The position numbers were made by a program, and so were the translations under genes. A stretch of 64,000 bases of DNA from Halomicronema sp. CCY15110 (GTDB lineage: Bacteria; Cyanobacteriota; Cyanobacteriia; Phormidesmidales; Phormidesmidaceae). Where the stretch lies: contig NZ_JACSWC010000158.1 of assembly GCF_016888165.1 (NCBI RefSeq), positions 1-64,000 on the forward strand, in the 5' to 3' direction. Below the pieces are notes generated by a model. It did no database searches, was not told where the DNA came from, and saw only the letters and a list, made by a program, of their open reading frames with translations. Shown here one piece after another: positions 1 to 8,102 of this stretch (position 1 is its first letter; each line of letters starts with the position of its first letter).

Positions 1-364
1 TAAGTAGCTGGGCCTAATTAAACGATAGCCTGGTGGCTGATTTCGACTCCGCTCAATCAGCGATATTGCTTGGCAGGCCAGAAGTTGAGGGTTGAGCGGA
101 GTCGAAACCCGTTTGTGAAATAATTTTGCCTATCTACTTACATCAATCCCAAGGGTGAAGTTAGCTTTTCCCCGGCGAGATGACCTGACATTGCGTACAT
201 AACTCAATGTTTTGAGATGACAATCCCCAAAAGAGTGTTAAGGGGCTTGGTGTCGCTTCCATTTGTCGTCACAATTACGTTTATTGCCGTAGTCAGAGGC
301 CATGGACCAACGACCTCGATAAACTGCGATCGCATGATTAACGCTCTGTAGACAGCTTGGAACT
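1..364. other. Non-coding edge region with inverted repeat
   Basis: No gene is supported here. Bases 41-56 (tttcgactccgctcaa) are the exact reverse complement of bases 92-107. They form a 16-bp inverted repeat around a 35-base spacer, which resembles a dispersed intergenic repeat or an upstream gene's terminator. The rest is the upstream region of the phosphorylase gene that starts at 365; no clear promoter boxes were identified. Confidence 0.5.
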
Positions 365-3007
365 ATGCGCCCAATTCGCACCTTTAACGTCACGCCTGCT
401 TTGCCACCTCGCTTGGCCGGCTTAAAAAAGCTGGCTTATAACCTGCAGTGGGACTGGGATGTCGATACCATCGAGCTATTTCGCCGCTTAGATCCAGACC
501 TGTGGGAATCGAGCCACTACAATCCCGTGTTGATGTTAGGGATGCTGAACCAGCAACGCTTGCAGGCGATCGCGGACGATGAGGGCTTTGTCGCCCAAGC
601 CGATCGCGCGGCACAGCGGCTGGAAGATTACCTGAGCGAGCGCACCTGGCACCACCGAAACCGAGCTCAGGCGGGCGAGTGCTATGCCTACTTCTCGATG
701 GAGTTTGGGCTGACTTCTTGTATGCCCGTTTATTCGGGGGGATTAGGCGTACTGGCAGGCGACCATCTCAAATCAGCCAGCGATTTGGGGTTACCCCTGG
801 TGGGGGTGGGGCTGCTCTATCAAGAAGGGTATTTTGCCCAATATTTCAACGCCGATGGCTGGCAGCAGGAGCGCTATCCGGTCAATGACTTTTACAATAT
901 GCCGCTAGAACTGGAGCGCGATGACCAAGGCTCCGAAATTCGCATTGCGGTGGAATATCCTGGCCGCACGGTCTATGCTCGCGTCTGGCGAGTGCAGGTT
1001 GGCAGGGTGCCGCTCTATTTACTCGACACCAACATCGAGCCGAATAATCAATACGATCAGGACATCTGCGATCGCCTCTACGGCGGCGATATTGATATGC
1101 GGATTCACCAAGAAATCATGCTGGGGATTGGCGGTGTCCGGATGCTGGAGGCATTGGGGCTGAAACCCACGGCTTACCACATGAACGAGGGCCATTCCGC
1201 CTTCCTGGCCCTAGAGCGGATTCGCCGCTTCATGGAGGGCGATAGCTTAACTTATGCCGAAGCCTTACAGGTAGCTGCGTCTAGCCAAATTTTCACCACC
1301 CATACCCCCGTACCGGCTGGCATTGACCTGTTCGGCGCTGACAAAATTCTGTATTACCTCGGTCGCTACGCCCGCAAATTTGGCCTCGCCGATGACGAAT
1401 TTCTCGCCCTGGGGCGCGAAGATACCGGCAATCTCTCAACCCCGTTTAGCATGGCCGTACTCGCGATTAAAACGGCTTCCTTTGTCAACGGGGTGAGTCA
1501 GTTACATGGGGCCGTCTCACGCGATATGTTTGGTGGGCTGTGGCAAGATTTGCCTCAACCGGAAGTGCCCATCACCGCCATCACCAATGGGGTGCATGCC
1601 CGCAGTTGTGTCGCTAAGCCGACTCAAGAGCTTTACGATCGCTACCTCGGCCCGAACTGGTCGCAGGCGGGAGCCCAAGATGCCCTCTGGGAGCGAGTCA
1701 AATCCATTCCTGATGAAGAACTGTGGCGCAACCACGAACTCTGCCGCTCGCAGTTAGTCAAGTATGTGCGCAGTCACTTGCAGAAAAGTTTGCTGGAGCG
1801 CGATGCTGCCCCCACAGAAGTCGCCAAAGCCGCAGAAGTCCTAGATCCCTCGGTCTTGACCATTGGCTTTGCGCGGCGGTTTGCCACCTATAAACGCGCC
1901 ACCTTATTTCTCCGCGACGTAGAACGGATTCGTAAAATTATCACCGGCGGCGGCCAAAGAAATCGGCGCGTCCAGTTTGTCATTGCCGGCAAGGCGCATC
2001 CCAAAGACATTCCCGGCAAAGAACTCATCCGCAGCATTATCCACTTCACGCGGGATGAAGGGCTAGATGGCTCGATTGTGTTTGTGCCCAACTATGACAT
2101 TCACACCGCCCGCGCCATGGTTGCCGGAGCTGATATCTGGCTCAACAATCCCCGTCGCCCCCGTGAAGCCTCGGGCACCAGCGGCATGAAAGCGGCGATG
2201 AACGGCTTGCTGAATCTAAGTGTGCTCGACGGTTGGTGGGATGAAGCCGACCACGTCAGAACCGGGTGGGCGATCGGCTCTGGCGAAGAGTATGACGACC
2301 CCGATTACCAAGATGAAGTGGAAGCAAATGCGCTGTATGAACTCATTGAAAAAGAAGTGGTGCCGCTCTTCTACGATCGCGACGAGAACGACACCCCCCG
2401 GGGCTGGGTCGCCAAAATGAAGGATGCGATCCACCTCAATACGCCTCGGTTCAACACCTCGCGGATGGTGAAGGAATATACCCGGCGCGCTTACTTCATG
2501 GTGAGCGATCGCTTGCACCAGTTGAGTGCTGACCAGTACGCCCCCGCCAAAGAACTCGCCGCCTGGCATAACCGCCTGTATGAGCATTGGTATGACACGA
2601 AAATCCAAGCTATTAACATTGCTGCGCCGTCAGACCTGCAAGTCAACGAAACCTTCAATGTTCAGGCTAAAATTTCTTTGGGAAAATTAAGCCCGGAAGA
2701 TGTTCTAGTCGAACTTTATCAAGGCACCGTGCAAGTGGATGGGGAAATGCATACGGGCATCGCCATCGCCATGGACTATCAAGGCCAAGATGCCGATGGC
2801 AAAAGCTTATATGCCACCGAGATGCAGTACGTCACCAGTGGTTTGCAGGGCTTATCCCTCCGGCTACTCCCTCGACATCGTTATTTACACAGTTCCCTAG
2901 AGACGCGGCTCATGCTCTGGGCCAATCCCGAAGAAGTGGCTATCAATATGGAGTCTAGCGCGCCCCCTGTGGCTCCTACGGCCCCGGCTACGCCCCACCC
3001 GTCTTGA
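365..3007 (+). CDS. glgP: Alpha-glucan (glycogen/maltodextrin) phosphorylase
   Basis: Phosphorolytic release of glucose-1-phosphate from alpha-1,4-glucans such as glycogen, in the cytoplasm. The protein is 880 aa, of the DUF3417-containing 'alpha-glucan family phosphorylase' type (GT35) rather than the classical shorter-headed GlgP. The N-terminal DUF3417-like part (about residues 1-110) carries the motif LAYNLQWDWD. The PLP-site motif EASGTSGMKAAMNG lies near residue 600, with the likely Schiff-base lysine at K609. The last ~20 residues are a Pro/Ala-rich tail. The ATG at 365 fits the conserved family N terminus (MRPIRTFNV). It is convergent with the kinase gene on the other strand, with only about 50 bases between the two stops. 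The family call is firm; the chain-length preference of the substrate cannot be told from sequence. Confidence 0.93.
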   Translation: MRPIRTFNVTPALPPRLAGLKKLAYNLQWDWDVDTIELFRRLDPDLWESSHYNPVLMLGMLNQQRLQAIADDEGFVAQADRAAQRLEDYLSERTWHHRNRAQAGECYAYFSMEFGLTSCMPVYSGGLGVLAGDHLKSASDLGLPLVGVGLLYQEGYFAQYFNADGWQQERYPVNDFYNMPLELERDDQGSEIRIAVEYPGRTVYARVWRVQVGRVPLYLLDTNIEPNNQYDQDICDRLYGGDIDMRIHQEIMLGIGGVRMLEALGLKPTAYHMNEGHSAFLALERIRRFMEGDSLTYAEALQVAASSQIFTTHTPVPAGIDLFGADKILYYLGRYARKFGLADDEFLALGREDTGNLSTPFSMAVLAIKTASFVNGVSQLHGAVSRDMFGGLWQDLPQPEVPITAITNGVHARSCVAKPTQELYDRYLGPNWSQAGAQDALWERVKSIPDEELWRNHELCRSQLVKYVRSHLQKSLLERDAAPTEVAKAAEVLDPSVLTIGFARRFATYKRATLFLRDVERIRKIITGGGQRNRRVQFVIAGKAHPKDIPGKELIRSIIHFTRDEGLDGSIVFVPNYDIHTARAMVAGADIWLNNPRRPREASGTSGMKAAMNGLLNLSVLDGWWDEADHVRTGWAIGSGEEYDDPDYQDEVEANALYELIEKEVVPLFYDRDENDTPRGWVAKMKDAIHLNTPRFNTSRMVKEYTRRAYFMVSDRLHQLSADQYAPAKELAAWHNRLYEHWYDTKIQAINIAAPSDLQVNETFNVQAKISLGKLSPEDVLVELYQGTVQVDGEMHTGIAIAMDYQGQDADGKSLYATEMQYVTSGLQGLSLRLLPRHRYLHSSLETRLMLWANPEEVAINMESSAPPVAPTAPATPHPS

Positions 3008-3058
3008 AGTCTGGCGATGGCAGACGGCTCTGGATCCCGGAGATTTGTACCCCTGAGT

Positions 3059-4855
3059 TTACCGGACACTACTCAGGGAAAGGGTCTTTCCCAACAGTCT
3101 TTGGCAAGCAGTTTGGGCTGAGTCGAAGGTGGGCTGGAGCTTGGCCGCTTTTTGGTAGGCGGCGATCGCGGCGCGATAATCCGCCAGCTGTTCTAACATG
3201 CGCCCCCGCTGATACCAGGCCCAATGGTTGTGGGGCTGTAGGCGGGTAACATTACCGTAGGCCTTGGCCGCCCGCTTGGGATGTCCCAGTTCTTCGAGTA
3301 CGGTGCCTAGGCGAAACCAGGCCATGTGATCGTCCGGTTGTAAGCGGATGACGGTGTTGTAAGCGATCGCCGCAGCGGCTAAATCCTGTTGATTTTCGAG
3401 CGCCATGCCTCGCATCAGCCACAGGGTAGCATCTTGAGGATTTTCTTTGAGCGCCTGATCACAGGCGGCGATCGCATCGTCGTAATGCTGCAAGGTGTAG
3501 AGTTCGTCCACCCGCTTGAGCGTAATGAGGAGTTGCTTTCGACGCTCTTGAGCCAGTTGAAAGTCAGGTTTGAGCTCAATGGCGCGATCGTAAGCTGCTA
3601 GCGCTTCCTCTACCCGTTCCGTTTTTTCCAAAATTTGACCGCGATCGGCCCACACCCAATAGTTTTTGGGTTGCAGTTTAAGCACTTCATCGTAAGCCAC
3701 AAGCGCTGCTTCATACTGCCCTAGGCGCTCTCTCACTTTGCCCAATTTAAGCCAGGCCAAATAATCTTCAGACTGGCGTTCAGTCACGGTCTGATAGGCT
3801 TCGACCGCTAAGGCGTATTGCTCGATGTGGTCGAGGGCCATACCCAACTTGAACCAAGCCGTCGTGGCATTGGGTTGCACCTTGACCACCTTTTCGTAAC
3901 AGCGCGCCGCTTCATGGAAGCGATTTTGTTCAAACAATTCGTCCGCGCGTTCTAACCAGGCCACATGGGCCTCTAGCGCTTGGGAAGTTAGATCAATTTG
4001 GGGATTGGGGTGGTTTGCTGTTCCCGGAGAGGGAGCCGTTGCTTGATTCAGGGCCGCCAAGGCGGCTCTCGCATTGGCGTAGCGCTGGCGATAGTCATAG
4101 CACACCATCTTATCTAAAACATTGGCGAGTTCTGGTCTGATTGAGACCAAATTCCGCCACATAAGTTCACTGGTGGTGGGGTCTTTGGGAATGCGCTTTG
4201 GATCACGACCCATGAGGGCTTGTAATGCCAAGATCCCGACCGCGTAGATATCACTACTCAGGCAAGGTTGACCCGCCAGTTGTTCGTTAGGCATGTACCC
4301 CAATGAGCCGACGGCAACCGTCATGCTGTAGGGCGTCGCTTCATCCAGGGGTTGATTGCTGATTTGCTTGACCGCGCCAAAATCGATTAGCACAATTTTG
4401 CGATCGCGCGCTCGGCGAATCAAATTGGATGGCTTGATATCGCGATGAATCACCCCATGATCATGAACAGTGCAGAGGGTCGTCAGGATGTCCTGAATCA
4501 TTTCAACGGTTTGAGTTTCCGAAAGCTGCGCCCCAGGATGAATTTCTTCGGTTAATAAGTCGCCTTGAATATATTCTTGAGCTAAATAAAAGTGCCGATT
4601 CTCTTCAAAGTGAGCGAGCAATCGGGGAATCTGATCGTGATTGCCCAAGGTGTACAGGGCTTCCGCTTCACTGTTGAACAACCGACGAGCCGAGTCGAGG
4701 GAAATGCCATCAGTGTTGCGGGGCTGTAGACGCTTGACGACGCAACAGGGATGTCCAGGTAGATGAAGATCGTTAGCCAGAAACGTTTGGCCAAATCCTC
4801 CTCCCCCCAATGGTTGAATAATGCTATATCGGCTACCTAAAATCTGTAGGGACAT
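3059..4855 (-). CDS. Ser/Thr protein kinase with TPR domain
   Basis: A 598-aa PknB-like eukaryotic-type protein kinase fused to tetratricopeptide repeats. Kinase landmarks in order are the Gly-rich loop LGGGGFGQTF (16-25), ATP lysine K41 (CCVVKRL), catalytic loop HRDIKPSN with D139, and the IDFG metal-binding motif with D158. From about residue 290 to 590 there are at least seven TPR-like units (pattern AWFKLGMAL...A...Y), a scaffold for protein partners. No transmembrane helix is evident, so it is likely cytosolic. All catalytic residues are present, so it should be active. This kinase-plus-TPR build is common in filamentous cyanobacteria; the substrate is unknown. A short perfect hairpin (gggaaag/ctttccc) near the 3' end may help terminate one of the two convergent transcripts. 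Confidence 0.92.
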   Translation of the reverse strand: MSLQILGSRYSIIQPLGGGGFGQTFLANDLHLPGHPCCVVKRLQPRNTDGISLDSARRLFNSEAEALYTLGNHDQIPRLLAHFEENRHFYLAQEYIQGDLLTEEIHPGAQLSETQTVEMIQDILTTLCTVHDHGVIHRDIKPSNLIRRARDRKIVLIDFGAVKQISNQPLDEATPYSMTVAVGSLGYMPNEQLAGQPCLSSDIYAVGILALQALMGRDPKRIPKDPTTSELMWRNLVSIRPELANVLDKMVCYDYRQRYANARAALAALNQATAPSPGTANHPNPQIDLTSQALEAHVAWLERADELFEQNRFHEAARCYEKVVKVQPNATTAWFKLGMALDHIEQYALAVEAYQTVTERQSEDYLAWLKLGKVRERLGQYEAALVAYDEVLKLQPKNYWVWADRGQILEKTERVEEALAAYDRAIELKPDFQLAQERRKQLLITLKRVDELYTLQHYDDAIAACDQALKENPQDATLWLMRGMALENQQDLAAAAIAYNTVIRLQPDDHMAWFRLGTVLEELGHPKRAAKAYGNVTRLQPHNHWAWYQRGRMLEQLADYRAAIAAYQKAAKLQPTFDSAQTACQRLLGKTLSLSSVR

Positions 4856-5307
4856 GCAATCGCACCCTTAAAGCTATCTACACAAAAGAAACGTTAAAGA
4901 GCCTTTAAATCAGTGCAGAGCCAGGCAACTCACAGACATTTTAATCGTTCTGAAAGCTGTGCCAGGATCAGCTTTTACATGGTTTAAAGAGCATCCTTGT
5001 ATTGATATCGATAACATTTGCCCAGTCAGTGATTGAAAAGAAGCTGCCAATTAATGACTTATCCACTCGCCCAAGACCTGCTAATGCTCTAACAGTTTTT
5101 TACTAACAATGGAAAGGGTGATAATGCTGAACTTCACCTGAATGAATCGATCCCTCCCTGCTTCTCAAGACTCGGTGCATTGTGCTGAAGCCGATTAACC
5201 CTGCACCAGCTCATTTACACGCTTGAGTATAGTGTCGCTATTCGACCGCCACATGAGCCAACGGATGAGCCTTCTTTGCGAAAATTTCATCATTTTGTAA
5301 TTCAGCC
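4856..5307. other. Intergenic region without gene
   Basis: A relatively AT-rich 450-base spacer between the start of the kinase gene and the end of the IctB-like gene. It should hold the kinase promoter. No open frame with coding character, no tRNA-like fold and no strong hairpin with a T-run were seen. Confidence 0.4.
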
Positions 5308-6720
5308 TCATGCTTGGTGAGTGCTTTCGAAGGCGGCTTGATTGCGGTCAAAGAGTTGTTGATGGTTGTGATAGTAACTCGCCACGATCGCTAACATGAG
5401 CCACCACAGGGTGCTGACCTGGGGGCGAAACCAGATGGTGTCGACGAGGCCATGGACGAGCATCCCCGTCATGGTCGAGATCGCGGCCATGAGCCAATAA
5501 GCCTGCACAGATTGGGTTTCGCGCAGTTGTTGCAACCGCCGCCAGCCCTGCCCAAAGGTGACGGCAAGCAGCCAGACAAAGCAGGCCAAACCAATCAGGC
5601 CCGCTTCTACCGCAATTTCCAAAAAGACGGAGTAAGCGCTAAGGGCGGTGTAGCGCGGACGCTGAAAGAGTGGATAAACCTGATTAAACGCATCGTTGCC
5701 AGGGCCAATGCCGAGGATGGGGCGGGCTTTGATCATGTCGATCACGGCCATCCAGACATTGATCCGAAAGTTGTTGCTGCTGTCGCTGCGTCCGGCAAAG
5801 ATGCTCATGACGCGATCGCGCAGCGGATCGAGGGCAGCGATGCTGACAAACAAAAACGCCGCTGAGCCGCCCAGCAAGATTGGCATCGCCCACTGCCGCC
5901 AAAATGTGTTGAACCGCAGGCTCCAAAACTGCACGAGCAAGACTAATAGGGTGAATCCGGCGGCGATAAAGCCGAGCCAACCGCCCCGGCTAAACGTCAG
6001 GACTAAACAAGCCATGTTGACCAGCAGCGACACCATCGCTAACAGCTTAGGAGTCCAGCGCGGCCAGGCAAAGATCGCACTCCCACTCAGCATCACGGCA
6101 GGAATGAGGTAGCCCGCTAGCAGGTTAGGATTGCCCAGAAAGCTATAAACCCGCGTGGTGCCTGCCAAGTTCGAGGTGGGGTCAACCCAAGTGGCCAGGG
6201 CATCGGCCCCAAAGAACCATTGGCGGAGTCCAAACACGGAGACCACTAAGGCAGTGAGTAGGTACACCGTGATCAACGTGGTGCGCAGTCGCGGCTGTCG
6301 CAATACCCGCGCCATCAGCAGAAATAGCAGGACATTGAGCGTGAGTTTGATCAACCCAGCGATCGCGGCCCCCCGCACGGGAGACAACGCGGTCGCCAGG
6401 ACCATCACCCCCCAATAGGCGATGACGACTAAGTGAATAGGTGTCAGCCCTTCCCCCGCGTTGTCCGTCAGCGTTAGCAGTAGCCAAAAGGCGCTACAGG
6501 CAATTAACAAGACGCCGATGAGCGATGTGGGTACGTAGGGGGCGAGGGCGAACAAAATTGCCACAATACCGAGGGCGATCGCCTCGCCCCACTGCAACAA
6601 AAAACTACCCTGTCGCCAGACCCGGGCAAACCCTAATAACCGATGTAGCACACTGACTTCACGCCATTGTGATAGCGCTAAGCGATTGAGAGTCACACTT
6701 TGCCAAACGTTGCTCAACAT
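5308..6720 (-). CDS. ictB: IctB-family membrane protein (O-antigen ligase superfamily)
   Basis: A 470-aa polytopic inner-membrane protein with roughly 10-12 hydrophobic segments. It belongs to the IctB family, once proposed as a bicarbonate transporter. The family sits in the Wzy/RfaL O-antigen ligase superfamily, so the true activity may be glycan ligation or polymerisation. Supporting motifs are SFLGNPNLLAGYL in the first half and the large periplasmic loop motif SSNNFRINVWMAVIDMI followed by PILGIGPGNDAFN. The C-terminal part has the conserved HGLVDTIWFRP. The length matches the family (~470 aa). It stands alone, with no adjacent carbon-concentrating genes. Family membership is secure; a transport role is not shown by the sequence. 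Confidence 0.85.
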   Translation of the reverse strand: MLSNVWQSVTLNRLALSQWREVSVLHRLLGFARVWRQGSFLLQWGEAIALGIVAILFALAPYVPTSLIGVLLIACSAFWLLLTLTDNAGEGLTPIHLVVIAYWGVMVLATALSPVRGAAIAGLIKLTLNVLLFLLMARVLRQPRLRTTLITVYLLTALVVSVFGLRQWFFGADALATWVDPTSNLAGTTRVYSFLGNPNLLAGYLIPAVMLSGSAIFAWPRWTPKLLAMVSLLVNMACLVLTFSRGGWLGFIAAGFTLLVLLVQFWSLRFNTFWRQWAMPILLGGSAAFLFVSIAALDPLRDRVMSIFAGRSDSSNNFRINVWMAVIDMIKARPILGIGPGNDAFNQVYPLFQRPRYTALSAYSVFLEIAVEAGLIGLACFVWLLAVTFGQGWRRLQQLRETQSVQAYWLMAAISTMTGMLVHGLVDTIWFRPQVSTLWWLMLAIVASYYHNHQQLFDRNQAAFESTHQA

Positions 6721-7025
6721 CGGGAATCGATCGCCCCAAAATAACTAGGCTTTATTCTGCATCATTCTGATGGGTTTGCGGCGTCAGATTAACCTAACGG
6801 TTGTCTGACTGGAGAATTCAGCGAGCTCCAGGAATAGATAACGAGCACACATCTCATCTGTTGGGGGTATCGCCAGGAGGCCGTTTGTTTGCTACGAAAA
6901 CCAGCAGTCTCAAAAGCTTTGCTGGGAGTTTATTAAATCTTTTGCCATGCCCTCAGGCTGAGGGGCTGATCGTGATTTGCTGAAGGGTGGCGATAATTCA
7001 GCCAATTTTTAGAGAGGTGATTTAG
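6721..7025. other. Divergent intergenic region
   Basis: About 300 bases between two divergently transcribed genes. It carries both promoters, but no convincing boxes can be named. A good Shine-Dalgarno sequence (agagaggtga) ends five bases before the ATG at 7026. Confidence 0.4.
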
Positions 7026-7628
7026 ATGAGATTTTCTGCATCAACGATGGCAATGGCTGGGGCCTTGACGTTGGGAACGGCTTGGTTGGCTCCGGGGGCG
7101 ATCGCTCAAACGACGCAAGACGGCACCTGGCTAGATGATAAGACCAATTGGAATACGCCCGGAGCAGCGATGCCGATGGCCCCGGAACTGGAATATTCCA
7201 ACCTAGCCGAATGTGAGCGCACCTTTCGCTCGCCGCGATTGTATGAAGATGCGCTGGTGGAGGCCGCTGGCTGGACTTTGACTGGCCCGGCTTACATCTT
7301 TGGCGACACAACCTTGGTGATGGGCATGGCCAATGCGGATGGCATGTGTCGCCCCTTTAGCTATCAGGCGTTTGTCTTTGTGGATGGCGATTTTGCGGGC
7401 ACACTCTCCCCCAATTTGATGGACGCTCGCACGGATGGCAGCCTGTACGATGTGCGGCTGTATAACGATGGCTCGATTGATGCTTTCTTCAACCGCTATG
7501 CGCCGGATGATGCGTTGTGCTGCGCCTCGGCAGAGAGCCGCATCTTTTACAGCATTGAGGCCACTGAAGACGGCCCGGTGTTGGTGCCCCAGCTCCCGGC
7601 AGACACGACAGATCGCCCCCAGCCCTAG
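7026..7628 (+). CDS. Secreted protein, possibly LppP/LprE-like
   Basis: A 200-aa exported protein of unknown function. Residues 1-27 form a classic signal peptide ending in AIA-Q; no lipobox cysteine is present. The mature part has a conserved-looking C-terminal motif DALCCASAES followed by beta-strand-rich sequence. This resembles the LppP/LprE lipoprotein family, known mainly from actinobacteria, in which a double cysteine (LCCPSG) occurs near the C terminus. Four cysteines in the mature part suggest disulphides in the periplasm. The ATG at 7026 is preceded by a strong ribosome binding site (gaggtga). The match is by eye and moderate only. Confidence 0.6.
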   Translation: MRFSASTMAMAGALTLGTAWLAPGAIAQTTQDGTWLDDKTNWNTPGAAMPMAPELEYSNLAECERTFRSPRLYEDALVEAAGWTLTGPAYIFGDTTLVMGMANADGMCRPFSYQAFVFVDGDFAGTLSPNLMDARTDGSLYDVRLYNDGSIDAFFNRYAPDDALCCASAESRIFYSIEATEDGPVLVPQLPADTTDRPQP

Positions 7629-7665
7629 CTTGGACTAACTGAGGCGATCGCGCTGTTTTCGCACG

Positions 7666-7893
7666 TTACTGCTCATCGCGATCGGCCTCATCATCATCGT
7701 CGTTGGACTGGCTGGCGAGCAAGCCGATCAGCGTCGTAGTGCCCATTGTCCAGGTGGCGTTAGCCCCGTCAAACAACCGATTTTGCGCCGGGCTCAGGGT
7801 GGGCTGACTGCCCAGGTAAAACGCGGCCCCGCCCGAGGTTAGGGTCAAGCAAAAAACGGCAGTAAAGATAGCTTGGAAGTGAACGGTTTTCAT
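7666..7893 (-). CDS. Small membrane/exported hypothetical protein
   Basis: A 75-aa protein starting at ATG 7893, with the ribosome binding site AAGGGAG upstream (an in-frame TTG at 7902 is too close to it). There is one N-terminal hydrophobic segment (about residues 8-27). A second weaker hydrophobic stretch (TLIGLLAS) and a very acidic tail (NDDDDEADRDEQ) follow. The central motif LSPAQNRLFDGANATWTMG looks like a conserved small cyanobacterial protein of unknown role. Its stop lies about 37 bases from the stop of the convergent 7026 gene. Confidence 0.6.
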   Translation of the reverse strand: MKTVHFQAIFTAVFCLTLTSGGAAFYLGSQPTLSPAQNRLFDGANATWTMGTTTLIGLLASQSNDDDDEADRDEQ

Positions 7894-8102
7894 TAGAATC
7901 AAGTCTCCCTTGCGTGGTTGTATCTACTGTCGCAAGGGGGATTTGGAGTTTTCTCTCTAACTTCAGCCTGACTTCCCTGACTTAGCCTGACTTAATTCCA
8001 ATCGTTGCCAGATTGACCCATTCGAGAGCGCAGCAGGGAGCCTCCCTCATCGCGATCAGTGAGTTACGCTTTGAGCAACCCAAAGTTTTGTCTGCTAGAG
8101 CT

